NCBI GenBank assembly: GCA_903832005.1
Contig: CAIKZO010000119.1
Coordinates: 1 to 64,000 of the forward strand
Length of the DNA stretch: 64,000 bases
Reading direction: 5' to 3'
Source: Enhydrobacter aerosaccus
Lineage (GTDB): Bacteria > Pseudomonadota > Alphaproteobacteria > Reyranellales > Reyranellaceae
In this document: positions 1 through 8,389 of the stretch, piece after piece
Layout: every line of letters begins with the position of its first letter
Numbering within the stretch: the stretch's first letter is position 1
Program-made: the position numbers and the translations under genes
Notes under the pieces: generated by a model
Told to the model about the DNA's origin: nothing
Database searches by the model: none
What the model saw: the letters and a program-made list of their open reading frames with translations, nothing else

Positions 1-902
1 CCCGGTCGATCGGTGGCACGTTCCAATGAGGTCGGAAAATCACGGCTTGCAGATCGAACTGCCAACCATTGAAGCAATGTAGTTTTGCCGGAGCCTGCTT
101 CACCACGGATCACAACGCGGGTCAGACCAGACAAAGATGAATTTACATCTCGATCGCCATTGGAATTTGATCGAGTTGAGGACAGCGTGACGTAAGCAAC
201 AGAGAGCTCTAATTCGCGCAAGCTACCGCTGACAATTTTCACACCAAACAATTGCATCCGGTCGAGGCGCTGCACCAGCGCTCTACGGTAGGCCACGTCA
301 AAGTTTGCATCGGCCTCGGTTCCCGTCGCTTTTGCTCGCATATCAGCAACTGCGTCGAGAACCCGCTTTAGATCGGTTAATATTTCATCGTCTCGCTTCA
401 GGAGTTCGCGGGATATCACTGTTTGGAATTCAGGGAGTTTGCTGGCCACGCTCACGGTGTATGCGCAGCACTCTCTCAGCATAAGTTGAGCCAAGGACTC
501 AGCGTCACCGCCCAGTCTCCGAAAGGGTTGCACGGCAGTTGGCTGAATAAGTTTCTCGAACTCAAGAGCATTGATGTTGGAGCGAACAAGCGCTTCAGGA
601 ACGTCGATCCCCTCAAAAAGATTTGCGACGGTCAAGGCCGCCGCTTCACGATCTGATTCTGGCAAACTCGGGAATTCAGTTTCTACTGTTGATGAGAGAC
701 GGTCCGCCATTTCAGACGCCAATTCCCGGAATAGACGATCGACGGAGCGGGCTGCAATGAAATCAACACCGTACTTTTTCAGCGCTTCTATAACGCCGTC
801 ACTGAAGTTCAGTGCGAGAGATTTCTCAGGTAGCCAAAGCTTTAAGATTGCCTTGGCTACGGCGGGAGCGAGAGTGAGTGTTAGCGTCTCCAATAGCGCC
901 AT
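1..902 (-). CDS. NACHT-domain STAND NTPase (bacterial NLR-like), 5' part only; runs off window
   Basis: The open frame starts at ATG 902 and reaches the window edge without a stop, giving 300 residues. A GAGG motif lies about 9 bases before the ATG. Residues 267-275 are GEAGSGKTT, a Walker A P-loop, preceded by the hydrophobic strand RVVI and followed by LLQWLA, as at the start of NACHT modules. The preceding ~240 residues are helical and contain LRECCAYTV (142-150), RLDRMQLFGV (212-221) and LSVAYVTLS (233-241). I recognise these as the N-terminal helical region of the NNH1-type NACHT proteins common in actinobacteria. Known family members are signal-sensing ATPases, and several bacterial ones block phages. 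The effector or sensor part lies beyond the edge. G+C is near 50% in sampled lines, against about 70% in the next gene, which suggests horizontal acquisition. Confidence 0.85.
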   Translation of the reverse strand, partial: MALLETLTLTLAPAVAKAILKLWLPEKSLALNFSDGVIEALKKYGVDFIAARSVDRLFRELASEMADRLSSTVETEFPSLPESDREAAALTVANLFEGIDVPEALVRSNINALEFEKLIQPTAVQPFRRLGGDAESLAQLMLRECCAYTVSVASKLPEFQTVISRELLKRDDEILTDLKRVLDAVADMRAKATGTEADANFDVAYRRALVQRLDRMQLFGVKIVSGSLRELELSVAYVTLSSTRSNSNGDRDVNSSLSGLTRVVIRGEAGSGKTTLLQWLAVRSASRDFPTSLERATDRP

Positions 903-1054
903 TGTGCATTCCTCGATTCGGCGCTCCCGCGCCAGATGCCGACAAAATGGACACTATTCTGGATCGAGATTGTAGATGTCTACAACCCATAAAAGAGTTA
1001 TTCGCCAATCTACTCGCCGCTATCTTGCCTTTGCGGCACAGCGAACGGGATCGT
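903..1054 (-). promoter_or_regulatory. Upstream region of the NACHT gene with a 16-bp palindrome
   Basis: This gap separates the dehydrogenase stop from the NACHT start. At 970-985 lies TTGTAGATGTCTACAA, a perfect inverted repeat of 7-base arms around 2 bases, 68-83 bases upstream of the NACHT ATG. It could be an operator for a dimeric regulator. No convincing -35/-10 pair is seen. The AT-rich base composition continues up to about 1040 and ends at the dehydrogenase gene. Confidence 0.4.
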
Positions 1055-1774
1055 TTATCCCACCGAAGTGCGATCGCCGGCCACCCACTCGCCGTTCATC
1101 TGGCAGCACGGCAGCGCGAGCTGGATCAGCGCTTCGGTGTGCGCTTCGGGCGCCGGCACGGTCTCCGGGTTCTCGCCGGGGAAGGCGTCCTTGCGCATGC
1201 CGGTGCGGGTTGGACCAGGATTGTAGAGGTTCACCCGCAGGCTGGTGTGGGCGCTCTCGGCGGCATAGACGCCGACCATCATGTCGAGCGCGGCCTTGCT
1301 CGCGGCGTACGCGCTCCAATAGGGGATGATGCGGCGTGAGATGCCCGAAGTGAGGAAAATCGCGCGGCCCGCGTCGGAGGCGCGCAGCAGCGGGTCGAGC
1401 GAGCGGATCAAGCGCCAGTTGGCGGTGACGTTCACCGCCATCACCCGCTCGAAGATCGCGGGATCGATATGGCCGATCGGTGACAGGGTGCCGAGCAGGC
1501 CGGCATTGCCCAGCAGGATGTCGAGCTTGCCGAAGCGCTCATGCAGCGCCGCACCCAGCCGATCGATGCCCGGGCCGTCGGTGATGTCGAGCGGCACCAG
1601 GGTGGCGCCTTCGCTGCCGGTTTCCTTGATCTTGTCGTCGAGCGCCTCGAGCCCGCCCACCGTGCGCGCCACAGCCACGACATGCGCGCCTTCGCGTGCA
1701 TAGGCCAGGGCCGCGGCCGCTCCAATGCCACGCGAGGCGCCGGTGACCAGCGCGATGCGTCCCTGGAGCCTCAT
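1055..1774 (-). CDS. SDR family NAD(P)-dependent oxidoreductase
   Basis: A 239-residue classical short-chain dehydrogenase. The N terminus has the Rossmann glycine motif TGASRGIG (about residues 12-19), then the NAG motif (LLGNAGLLG) and the catalytic Ser and Tyr/Lys (TSGIS and YAASK). The substrate cannot be told from the sequence. It lies downstream of purF on the same strand, an arrangement I recall from other alphaproteobacteria. A 22-bp-arm inverted repeat separates it from purF, so co-transcription may be attenuated. It has normal high G+C, unlike the NACHT gene beyond its stop. Confidence 0.88.
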   Translation of the reverse strand: MRLQGRIALVTGASRGIGAAAALAYAREGAHVVAVARTVGGLEALDDKIKETGSEGATLVPLDITDGPGIDRLGAALHERFGKLDILLGNAGLLGTLSPIGHIDPAIFERVMAVNVTANWRLIRSLDPLLRASDAGRAIFLTSGISRRIIPYWSAYAASKAALDMMVGVYAAESAHTSLRVNLYNPGPTRTGMRKDAFPGENPETVPAPEAHTEALIQLALPCCQMNGEWVAGDRTSVG

Positions 1775-1780
1775 TTTTCC

Positions 1781-1850
1781 GGACCGCGCGCATCCTGCGC
1801 GCCCGTGTCGTCAGAGGCGCAATCATGAGCGCGCAGGATGCGCGCGGTCC
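1781..1850. repeat. Inverted repeat (22-bp perfect arms) between purF and the SDR gene
   Basis: The arms at 1781-1802 and 1829-1850 are perfect reverse complements with a 26-base loop. Each arm carries the core GCGCATCCTGCGCGC or its complement. As RNA on the minus strand it would form a very stable stem just before the SDR start. No T-run follows, so it is not a clear intrinsic terminator. It may be a REP-like or attenuating element. Confidence 0.75.
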
Positions 1851-1870
1851 GCATGACCATGACCTTTGCT

Positions 1871-3343
1871 CTAAGCCGGTTCGGCGAGGAAGGAGAGTTG
1901 GCGATCCTCGGCGTCGTGCACGTCGTCGAGCGAGATCGGGTAGTCGCCGGTGAAGCAGGCGTCGCAGAAGGCGGGCGCTGCCGCGTTACGTCCGCCGGCG
2001 ATGCCCATGGCGCGATAGAGGCCGTCGATCGAGATGAAGGCCAGCGAATCGACGCCGATGAACTTCGCCATGCCGGCCACGTCGTAACGCGAGGCCAGCA
2101 GTTTGTCGCGCTCGGGCGTGTCGATGCCGTAGAAGCAGGGATCGGTCGTCGGCGGGGCGGCGATGCGCATGTGCACTTCCTTGGCGCCGGCGCTGCGCAC
2201 CATCTCGACGATCTTCATCGAGGTGGTGCCGCGCACGATCGAATCGTCGACCAGAATGACGCGCTTGCCCTCGATCATGGCGCGGTTGGCATTGTGCTTC
2301 AGGCGGACGCCGAGATGGCGGATGTGGTCCGCGGGTTCGATGAAGGTGCGGCCGACATAGTGGTTGCGGATGATGCCCAGCTCGAACGGGATGCCCGACT
2401 GTGCGGCATAACCGATGGCCGCCGGCACGCCCGAATCGGGGACGGGCACGATCACATCCGCCGGGATTGGGCTTTCCTTGGCCAGTTCGATGCCGATGCG
2501 CTTGCGAGCATCGTACACGCCGACGCCTTCGATCTTGCTGTCGGGACGGGCGAAGTAGATGTGCTCGAACACGCAGAAGCGCCGCTGGTGCGTGGGGAAG
2601 GGCTTCAGCGAGCGCAGGCCGGTACCGTCGACGATCACGATCTCGCCGGGCTCGACGTCGCGCACGAAACGCGCGCCGATGATGTCGAGCGCGCAGCTCT
2701 CGGAGGTCAGGATCCAGGCGTCGTCGAGGCGGCCGATACAGAGCGGCCGAACACCCAACGGGTCGCGCACGCCATAGAGCGCCTCGTTGGTCAGCATCAG
2801 CAGCGAGTAGGCGCCCTTGACCTTGCCCAGCGCATCGACGATCCGGTCGACCACCGGCGAATACTCCGAGCGCGCGATCAGGTGGTTGATCACCTCGGTG
2901 TCGGTCGTCGACTGGAACAGGCAGCCCATGCGCACCAGTTCCTTGCGCAGGATGTAGGCGTTGGTCAGGTTGCCGTTGTGGGCCAGCGCCATGCCACCGA
3001 ACTCGAAATCGGCGAAGATCGGCTGGATGTTGCGGTCGGACGAGCCGCCCGTCGTGGCGTAGCGATTGTGGCCGATCGCCGAATAGCCCTTCAGCGTGGC
3101 GATGACGGACTGTTCGCCGAAGATGTCGCCGACGAGGCCGGCGGCGCGGTGATTGTAGAAATGGCGGCCGTCGAACGTGACAATTCCCGAGGCTTCCTGG
3201 CCGCGATGCTGGAGCGCATGCAGGCCGAGAGCGGTGTGGGCGGCGGCGTCGGACGTGCCGAAAATGCCGAACAGCGCACACTCCTCATGAAACTTGTCGT
3301 CGTCGACGACCGGAGTTTCGGAAGGGCGCTTGGGGGTCAGCAC
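1871..3343 (-). CDS. purF: Amidophosphoribosyltransferase
   Basis: A 490-residue protein catalysing the first committed step of purine synthesis, PRPP plus glutamine to phosphoribosylamine, in the cytoplasm. Residues 1-21 look like a propeptide, because the N-terminal nucleophile Cys is at 22 in EECALFGIFG. The glutamine amidotransferase half includes HNRYATTG and HNGNLTN. The C-terminal phosphoribosyltransferase half has the PRPP loop VILVDDSIVRGTT. Two Cys near the C terminus (FCDACF) resemble the Fe-S ligands of Bacillus-type PurF. Length is normal. It lies downstream of cvpA, the classic cvpA-purF pair. Confidence 0.97.
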   Translation of the reverse strand: MLTPKRPSETPVVDDDKFHEECALFGIFGTSDAAAHTALGLHALQHRGQEASGIVTFDGRHFYNHRAAGLVGDIFGEQSVIATLKGYSAIGHNRYATTGGSSDRNIQPIFADFEFGGMALAHNGNLTNAYILRKELVRMGCLFQSTTDTEVINHLIARSEYSPVVDRIVDALGKVKGAYSLLMLTNEALYGVRDPLGVRPLCIGRLDDAWILTSESCALDIIGARFVRDVEPGEIVIVDGTGLRSLKPFPTHQRRFCVFEHIYFARPDSKIEGVGVYDARKRIGIELAKESPIPADVIVPVPDSGVPAAIGYAAQSGIPFELGIIRNHYVGRTFIEPADHIRHLGVRLKHNANRAMIEGKRVILVDDSIVRGTTSMKIVEMVRSAGAKEVHMRIAAPPTTDPCFYGIDTPERDKLLASRYDVAGMAKFIGVDSLAFISIDGLYRAMGIAGGRNAAAPAFCDACFTGDYPISLDDVHDAEDRQLSFLAEPA

Positions 3344-3474
3344 GGCGGGGTTATATGTGGGACCCGCCGGCTAGTCATCAAGGATATCTCTGTGCGGCGT
3401 TTTCTCAGACCTCACGCGCGCCGCACGCGCGGCTAAAGGGCCTGGCGCCTCTAGGGCTTTTGCGGCATGCGCCG

Positions 3475-4089
3475 CTAGGGCTTTGTGGCTGGAGAAGCCG
3501 GATTCGGCGGTGAGGACGGGTCCTGGGTGCCGGACGGCAGTGTGGGCATGGGAATCGACGGCAGGGCATCGACGCCGCCGGAGCGCTGCAGGCGCGTCCG
3601 GAAGCCCGGCGGGAGGTAGGGCTCGACGAAATTGGCCATATCCTTGATCGCCGGAAACGTCGCCGCGGCTTCGACCGGCGGCGGCAGCGTCTTGGGGCCG
3701 AGATAGCTGTAGAACAGGAAAACCGTGCCCAGCGCGATCCAGGTGCAGAGCACGCCGAACCCGCCGCCCAGGATGGCGTCCGGCCGGCGCAGCGGGCTCG
3801 CCTTGACGGCCCGTGAGAGGGCATTGGTCAGCATCACCAGCACGATCAAGGCCGCTACGAACACGATCAGCATCGAGCCGAAATTGGCCAGCTCCGCGTT
3901 GCCGTTCACCAGCTTCTCGATCTCAGGCTGGATCAGCTTCGAGTAGTTGAGCGCGACGTAGCCCGCGCCGATCCACGAGGCGATGAAAAGGACAGCGTGC
4001 GCGAAGCCGCTCGACCATCCAATGGCTGCCCCAAAGATGGCGACCGCGATGACGGCGACGTCGAAAACAGTGATCCCAAGCTTGTCCAT
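3475..4089 (-). CDS. cvpA: CvpA family inner-membrane protein
   Basis: A 204-residue membrane protein with about four hydrophobic segments, the first starting near VFDVAVIAVAIFGAAIGW, followed by a Pro/Ser-rich C-terminal tail of about 50 residues. CvpA family proteins are linked to colicin V production and envelope stress; the molecular role is unsettled. It sits 23 bases after radA and about 130 bases before purF on the same strand. The long proline-rich tail is beyond the core domain and is probably disordered. Confidence 0.9.
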   Translation of the reverse strand: MDKLGITVFDVAVIAVAIFGAAIGWSSGFAHAVLFIASWIGAGYVALNYSKLIQPEIEKLVNGNAELANFGSMLIVFVAALIVLVMLTNALSRAVKASPLRRPDAILGGGFGVLCTWIALGTVFLFYSYLGPKTLPPPVEAAATFPAIKDMANFVEPYLPPGFRTRLQRSGGVDALPSIPMPTLPSGTQDPSSPPNPASPATKP

Positions 4090-4112
4090 AGATCCCCTAC
4101 GCCCTTAGCCGA

Positions 4113-5552
4113 TTACTCGCGCCGCCGGCCGGTATCGCCCTCGCGCCGCGGGCGCTTGGGGGAGCCATCCGACGGCTGAAAACGGGCGACAAGGTCCGAT
4201 AGATGCTCAATTTCGTCAATGGCGATGCCCTCTGGCGGACGCGGCGCGGGCCCCGACCCGGCGCGGCCCTTCGGCACTAACGCGCTTCGGAAGCCGAGCT
4301 TGGCTGCTTCACGCAGTCGCGCCTCGCGCTGGCTCACCGGCCGGACCTCGCCGCCCAGGCCGATTTCTCCGAACACCACCATGTCGGGCGGCACATGTTC
4401 GTTGGCGAGGGAAGAGACCACGGCCGCGGCCACCGCAAGATCGGCCGCCGGCTCGTTGATCCTGAGCCCGCCCGCCACGTTCAGGTAGACGTCGTTGGCG
4501 CCGATATTCACGCCGCAGCGCGCTTCGAGTACCGCCAGGACCATAGCCAGCCGGTTCGAGTCCCAGCCCACGACCGCGCGGCGTGGATTGCCGAGCGAGG
4601 AGGGGCTGACCAGCGCCTGGATCTCGACCAGCACGGGACGCGTGCCTTCGACACCCGCGAAGACGCAGGCGCCCGCGACATGGCCGCGCCGTTCGGCGAG
4701 GAACAGCGCCGAGGGGTTGGCGACGTCGCTCAGGCCCCGGTCGGACATCTCGAACACGCCGATCTCGTCGGTCGGACCGAAGCGGTTCTTCACCGTGCGC
4801 AGGATGCGGAACTGATGGCCGCGCTCGCCCTCGAAGTAGAGAACCGTGTCGACCATGTGCTCGAGCACGCGGGGGCCCGCAATCGCACCATCCTTGGTGA
4901 CGTGGCCGACCATCAGCACCGCGATGCCGCGGCGCTTGGCCAACTCGACCAGCGCCTGGGCGGAGGCACGCACCTGCGTCACGGTGCCAGGCGTCGAATC
5001 GACGGTATCGAGCCACATGGTCTGGATCGAATCGATCACCGCGATCCGGGGCGCGTCCGGCCGCTCCAGCGTCGCCACGATGTCGCGCACCGAGGTCGCG
5101 GCGACCAGATGCACGTCCGCGTCGGCCAATCCCAACCGCTCGGCGCGCAGCCGCACCTGGTCGACCGCCTCTTCGCCGGAGATGTAGGCGCAGGCGGTGT
5201 TCTGTTTGGCGAGCGCCGCCGCCATCTGCAGCATCAGCGTCGACTTGCCGATGCCGGGATCGCCGCCGATCAGCAGCGCCGAGCCCACGACCAGGCCGCC
5301 GCCGCAGACGCGGTCGAACTCGTTGATGCCGCTCTTGTAGCGTGGTGGCTGCGGCGTCGAGCCGGTGAGGCCGGTGAACTCCAGCAGCCGTCCCTTGCCG
5401 CCGCTCGCCAGTCCACCGCCGGCGGGGCCGGGCGCGGGCGCGGATTCTTCGGCGATCGTGTTCCACTCGCCACAGGATTCGCAGCGGCCGCTCCACTTGT
5501 TGGTGACGGAGCCGCACGCCTGGCAGACGAAGCGCTTGATCGGACGGGCCAT
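4113..5552 (-). CDS. radA: DNA repair protein RadA
   Basis: A 479-residue RecA-like branch-migration helicase for recombinational repair. The N-terminal C4 zinc finger is visible (FVCQACG and GRCESCGEW, residues about 9-30). Then come Walker A GGDPGIGKST and the RadA signature KNRFG. The C-terminal part is the Lon-protease-like domain (IGLGGEVRPV). Length is in the usual 450-480 range. It lies only 7 bases downstream of the mlaF-like gene, so the two are probably co-transcribed. Confidence 0.97.
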   Translation of the reverse strand: MARPIKRFVCQACGSVTNKWSGRCESCGEWNTIAEESAPAPGPAGGGLASGGKGRLLEFTGLTGSTPQPPRYKSGINEFDRVCGGGLVVGSALLIGGDPGIGKSTLMLQMAAALAKQNTACAYISGEEAVDQVRLRAERLGLADADVHLVAATSVRDIVATLERPDAPRIAVIDSIQTMWLDTVDSTPGTVTQVRASAQALVELAKRRGIAVLMVGHVTKDGAIAGPRVLEHMVDTVLYFEGERGHQFRILRTVKNRFGPTDEIGVFEMSDRGLSDVANPSALFLAERRGHVAGACVFAGVEGTRPVLVEIQALVSPSSLGNPRRAVVGWDSNRLAMVLAVLEARCGVNIGANDVYLNVAGGLRINEPAADLAVAAAVVSSLANEHVPPDMVVFGEIGLGGEVRPVSQREARLREAAKLGFRSALVPKGRAGSGPAPRPPEGIAIDEIEHLSDLVARFQPSDGSPKRPRREGDTGRRRE

Positions 5553-5559
5553 CGCGCGC

Positions 5560-6333
5560 CTAGAGCTTCCGGACCTGCATCTGGATCGGTCCCTCGGCGC
5601 GGCCGTGGATGAACTGGTCGACGTGGGCGTTGCCAGAGCGGTCGATGTCGGCCACGGGACCCTGCCAGATCAGCTTGCCGTCGTAGAGCATGGCGATGCG
5701 GTGGCCGATCTTGCGGGCGCTCGCCATGTCGTGGGTGATCGAGACGGCGGTGGCGCCGAGATCGCTGACGCACTTCACGATCAGATCGTTGATGACGTCG
5801 GCCATGATCGGATCGAGGCCGGTGGTCGGCTCGTCGAAGAAGATGATCTCGGGCTCGCGGGCAATCGCGCGCGCCAGCGCCACGCGCTTCTGCATGCCAC
5901 CCGACAGTTCCGACGGATAGAGCTCTCCGATCTCGGGACCGAGGCCGACGTTGCCGAGCTTGGCGATCGCGATGTCCCTGGCCTTGGCGGGCGCCATGCC
6001 GTCGCTCTGGATCGGGCCGAAGGCCACGTTCTCCCAGACGCGGAGCGAATCGAACAGTGCGCCGCCCTGAAACAGCATGCCGAACTTGCGCATGATGCGG
6101 GCGCGGCCGTCGCCGCTGAGATCGACGCTCTCCTCGCCGTCGATCGTGATCGCGCCCGTATCGGGCCGCATCAGGCCGAGGATGCATTTCAGCAGCACCG
6201 ACTTGCCGGTGCCCGAGCCGCCGATCACCACCACCGATTCGCCGGCCGCGACATCGAGGTCGATGCCCTGCAGGACCTTCTTCGCGCCGAAGGACTTGGT
6301 GACGCCGTGCAGTGAGATCTTGGGAGAAGTCAT
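5560..6333 (-). CDS. mlaF: ABC transporter ATP-binding protein, MlaF type
   Basis: A 257-residue ATPase of the Mla phospholipid transport system, which moves lipids between outer and inner membranes. Walker A is GGSGTGKS, the ABC signature is LSGGMQKR and Walker B is EIIFFDEPTTGLDP. The phrase GPIQSDGMAPAKA sits in the variable helical region. The permease gene mlaE lies 99 bases upstream, with a palindromic repeat in the gap. The substrate-binding MlaD homologue is about 31 kb away at 37651-38097. Confidence 0.92.
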   Translation of the reverse strand: MTSPKISLHGVTKSFGAKKVLQGIDLDVAAGESVVVIGGSGTGKSVLLKCILGLMRPDTGAITIDGEESVDLSGDGRARIMRKFGMLFQGGALFDSLRVWENVAFGPIQSDGMAPAKARDIAIAKLGNVGLGPEIGELYPSELSGGMQKRVALARAIAREPEIIFFDEPTTGLDPIMADVINDLIVKCVSDLGATAVSITHDMASARKIGHRIAMLYDGKLIWQGPVADIDRSGNAHVDQFIHGRAEGPIQMQVRKL

Positions 6334-6343
6334 CGACTGCTCT

Positions 6344-6427
6344 GTCGTCCTGAGCGCAGCGAAGGACCTAAGGGTTCGACCGAAGGCCCTGCTGCCCCGC
6401 TAGATCCTTCGCTACGCTCAGGATGAC
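6344..6427. repeat. Dispersed palindromic repeat, copy 1
   Basis: Two 26-base arms (6344-6369 and 6402-6427) are imperfect inverted copies with the core CCTGAGCGNAGCGAAGGA. The same motif pair occurs at 61685-61775. The pairing would form a long stem-loop in the mlaE-mlaF intergenic mRNA. I read it as an intergenic REP-like element. A role in mRNA end protection or uneven expression of the two genes is inference. Confidence 0.8.
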
Positions 6428-6432
6428 AACAA

Positions 6433-7212
6433 CTAGCGGGCAAAGAACGCCTCGGTGATGAAGTAGTTGAAGGTGAGGATCAGGATCGAGGCGGAAACGA
6501 CGGCGTTGGTGGTCGCCATGCCGACGCCCTGGGCGCCGCCCTTCGAATTGTAGCCGTGGTAGCAGCCCATCAGGGTGATCAGGAAGCCGAACACGGCGGC
6601 CTTCACCAGGCCGGAGAAGACGTCCTGGAACTGCAGGAAGTCGATCGTGTTGCGGAGATAGGCGGTGTCGTTGAAGTCCAGCTTGTAGACGCCGACCAGA
6701 TAGCCGCCCAGCACGCCGATGATGTCGGCGATCAACACGAGGATCGGCAGGGTGACGATGCCAGCGATCAGCCGGGGGCCAACAAGGTACTTGAATGGAT
6801 CGGTCGAGAGCGTGGTGAGAGCGTCGATCTGTTCGGTGACCCGCATGGTGCCGATCTCGGCGGCCATTGCGGCGCCTACGCGGCCGGCGACCATCAGGCC
6901 GGCCAGCACCGGGCCGAGTTCGCGCGTCAGCGAGACAACGACGACGTTAGGGATCGCCGCTTCGGCCGAGAAGCGCGCGAAGCCGGTGTAGCTCTGCAGC
7001 GCCAGCACCATGCCGGTGAAGATCGCGGTCAGGCCGACGACAGGCAGCGAGAAGTAGCCGATCTCGAGCATCTGCCGCAGGATCTGGCGGCGATAGTAGG
7101 GTGGCCGCACGACCTGGCGGATGGCATGGCCGGCGAACATCGTAATCGCGCCGGCGGACGCCAGGAAGGCGAGCGTCATGCGCCCGAGAACCGTGACGAC
7201 AGGAATGCTCAC
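6433..7212 (-). CDS. mlaE: ABC transporter permease, MlaE type
   Basis: A 259-residue MlaE/YrbE-type permease with about five to six membrane segments and the family stretches TRELGPVLAGLMVAGRVGAA and EQIDALTTLSTDPFKYLVGP. I start it at GTG 7212, where GTGA overlaps the alr stop by 4 bases, which indicates translational coupling. A longer frame reaches back to 8490, but that part is the shadow of alr. It pairs with MlaF downstream. Confidence 0.92.
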   Translation of the reverse strand: MSIPVVTVLGRMTLAFLASAGAITMFAGHAIRQVVRPPYYRRQILRQMLEIGYFSLPVVGLTAIFTGMVLALQSYTGFARFSAEAAIPNVVVVSLTRELGPVLAGLMVAGRVGAAMAAEIGTMRVTEQIDALTTLSTDPFKYLVGPRLIAGIVTLPILVLIADIIGVLGGYLVGVYKLDFNDTAYLRNTIDFLQFQDVFSGLVKAAVFGFLITLMGCYHGYNSKGGAQGVGMATTNAVVSASILILTFNYFITEAFFAR

Positions 7213-8381
7213 GCGCCTTGCTCCGCGGGGTCCGGCTCCGGCTGGGCTTCGGGCCGGTCGACATAGACGCGGGCGTAGCGATGGCCGAGCGCGGTCATGA
7301 TCTCGTAGGCGTTGGTGCGGGCATGCTCGGCAAGATCGTCCGGCGTCATGTGCGGACCTAGGACCTCGACGATGTCGCCCGGCTGGCACTGGGCCTCCGG
7401 CACATCGGTCACGTCGATCGTGGCAAGATCCATTGAGATACGGCCGATCACGGGCACGCGATGCCCGGCGAGTTGCACATGGGTGCGGTTGATGAGGATA
7501 CGAAAGTAACCGTCGGCATATCCCAGCGCAATCGTGGCCACCCGGCCGGCGCGCGCGGCGCGCCAGGCGCCGCCGTAACCCACGGTCTGGAAAGCATCGA
7601 TCCGGCGAACTTGCAGCACGCGCGCATTCAGGGTCACGACCGGCAGCATCGGATTGGCCTGGTCGGGCAGGGGATTGATGCCGTAGAGCGCGGCACCGGG
7701 CCGGAGCAGGTCGAAGTGGTAGTCTGGCCCCAGGAAGATACCCGAGGAGTTGGCCAGCGACGCTGGCGCGCCCGGCATTGCCCGCACGAAGTTGCGGAAG
7801 CGGGAGAGCTGCTCGCCGTTGACCGGGTTGTTCTGTTCCTCGGAGGCCACGAGATGGCTGATGATTAGCGCGAGCCTGAGGCCGCGCAGGCGGCCGCGCT
7901 CGTTGATCAGGACCTGCGCCTCGTCGGGGTTGAAGCCCAGGCGATTGAGACCCGTGTCGACATGGATCACCGCGTCGAGCGGCCGGCTGAAGCGTTGGGC
8001 GGCGGCGCGCCAGGCGTTGAGCTGGCCGAGGTGATTGAGCACCGGCGTGAGACCATGTTCGACGAAGTCGCCCTCGGTGTTGGGCAACAGGCCGTTCAGT
8101 ACGTAGATCGGCAGGTCGGGCAGCACGGCGCGCAGCGCAATGCCTTCCTCGATATGGGCGACGAAGAAGTGGCGGCAGCCCTCGGCGGCAAGGCGTGGTC
8201 CTACGACCGTGGCGCCGGTGCCGTAGGCGTCGGCCTTCAGGACCGCGGCGCAGTCGACCGGGCGGCCGGCGGCACGTCCGGCGTCGCGCAGGCCGCGCCA
8301 GTTGGCGGCGATCGCGCCCAGGTCGACGGTAAGCACGGCGCCGGCGCGACGCAGCGCGTCGTTGTCGTCGGGAGGGGACAT
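7209..8381 (-). CDS. alr: Alanine racemase
   Basis: A 390-residue fold-type III PLP enzyme making D-alanine for peptidoglycan. The PLP lysine is in AVLKADAYGTG (about residues 47-57). The catalytic Tyr loop reads TVGYGGAW, a variant of the usual SYG motif. It lies 8 bases after dnaB and overlaps mlaE by 4 bases, so dnaB-alr-mlaE-mlaF look like one unit. The last 20 residues (ARPEAQPEPDPAEQGA region) are an acidic Pro-rich tail. Confidence 0.96.
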   Translation of the reverse strand: MSPPDDNDALRRAGAVLTVDLGAIAANWRGLRDAGRAAGRPVDCAAVLKADAYGTGATVVGPRLAAEGCRHFFVAHIEEGIALRAVLPDLPIYVLNGLLPNTEGDFVEHGLTPVLNHLGQLNAWRAAAQRFSRPLDAVIHVDTGLNRLGFNPDEAQVLINERGRLRGLRLALIISHLVASEEQNNPVNGEQLSRFRNFVRAMPGAPASLANSSGIFLGPDYHFDLLRPGAALYGINPLPDQANPMLPVVTLNARVLQVRRIDAFQTVGYGGAWRAARAGRVATIALGYADGYFRILINRTHVQLAGHRVPVIGRISMDLATIDVTDVPEAQCQPGDIVEVLGPHMTPDDLAEHARTNAYEIMTALGHRYARVYVDRPEAQPEPDPAEQGA

Positions 8382-8389
8382 CGTGGCGG

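Noticed and set aside
423..975. Plus-strand frames opposite the NACHT gene
   Set aside because: Ser/Arg-rich translations without a fold; they are shadows of the NACHT frame.
826..1008. Short minus-strand frame over the NACHT start
   Set aside because: Wrong phase; the NACHT frame reads as a real protein and has a ribosome-binding site.
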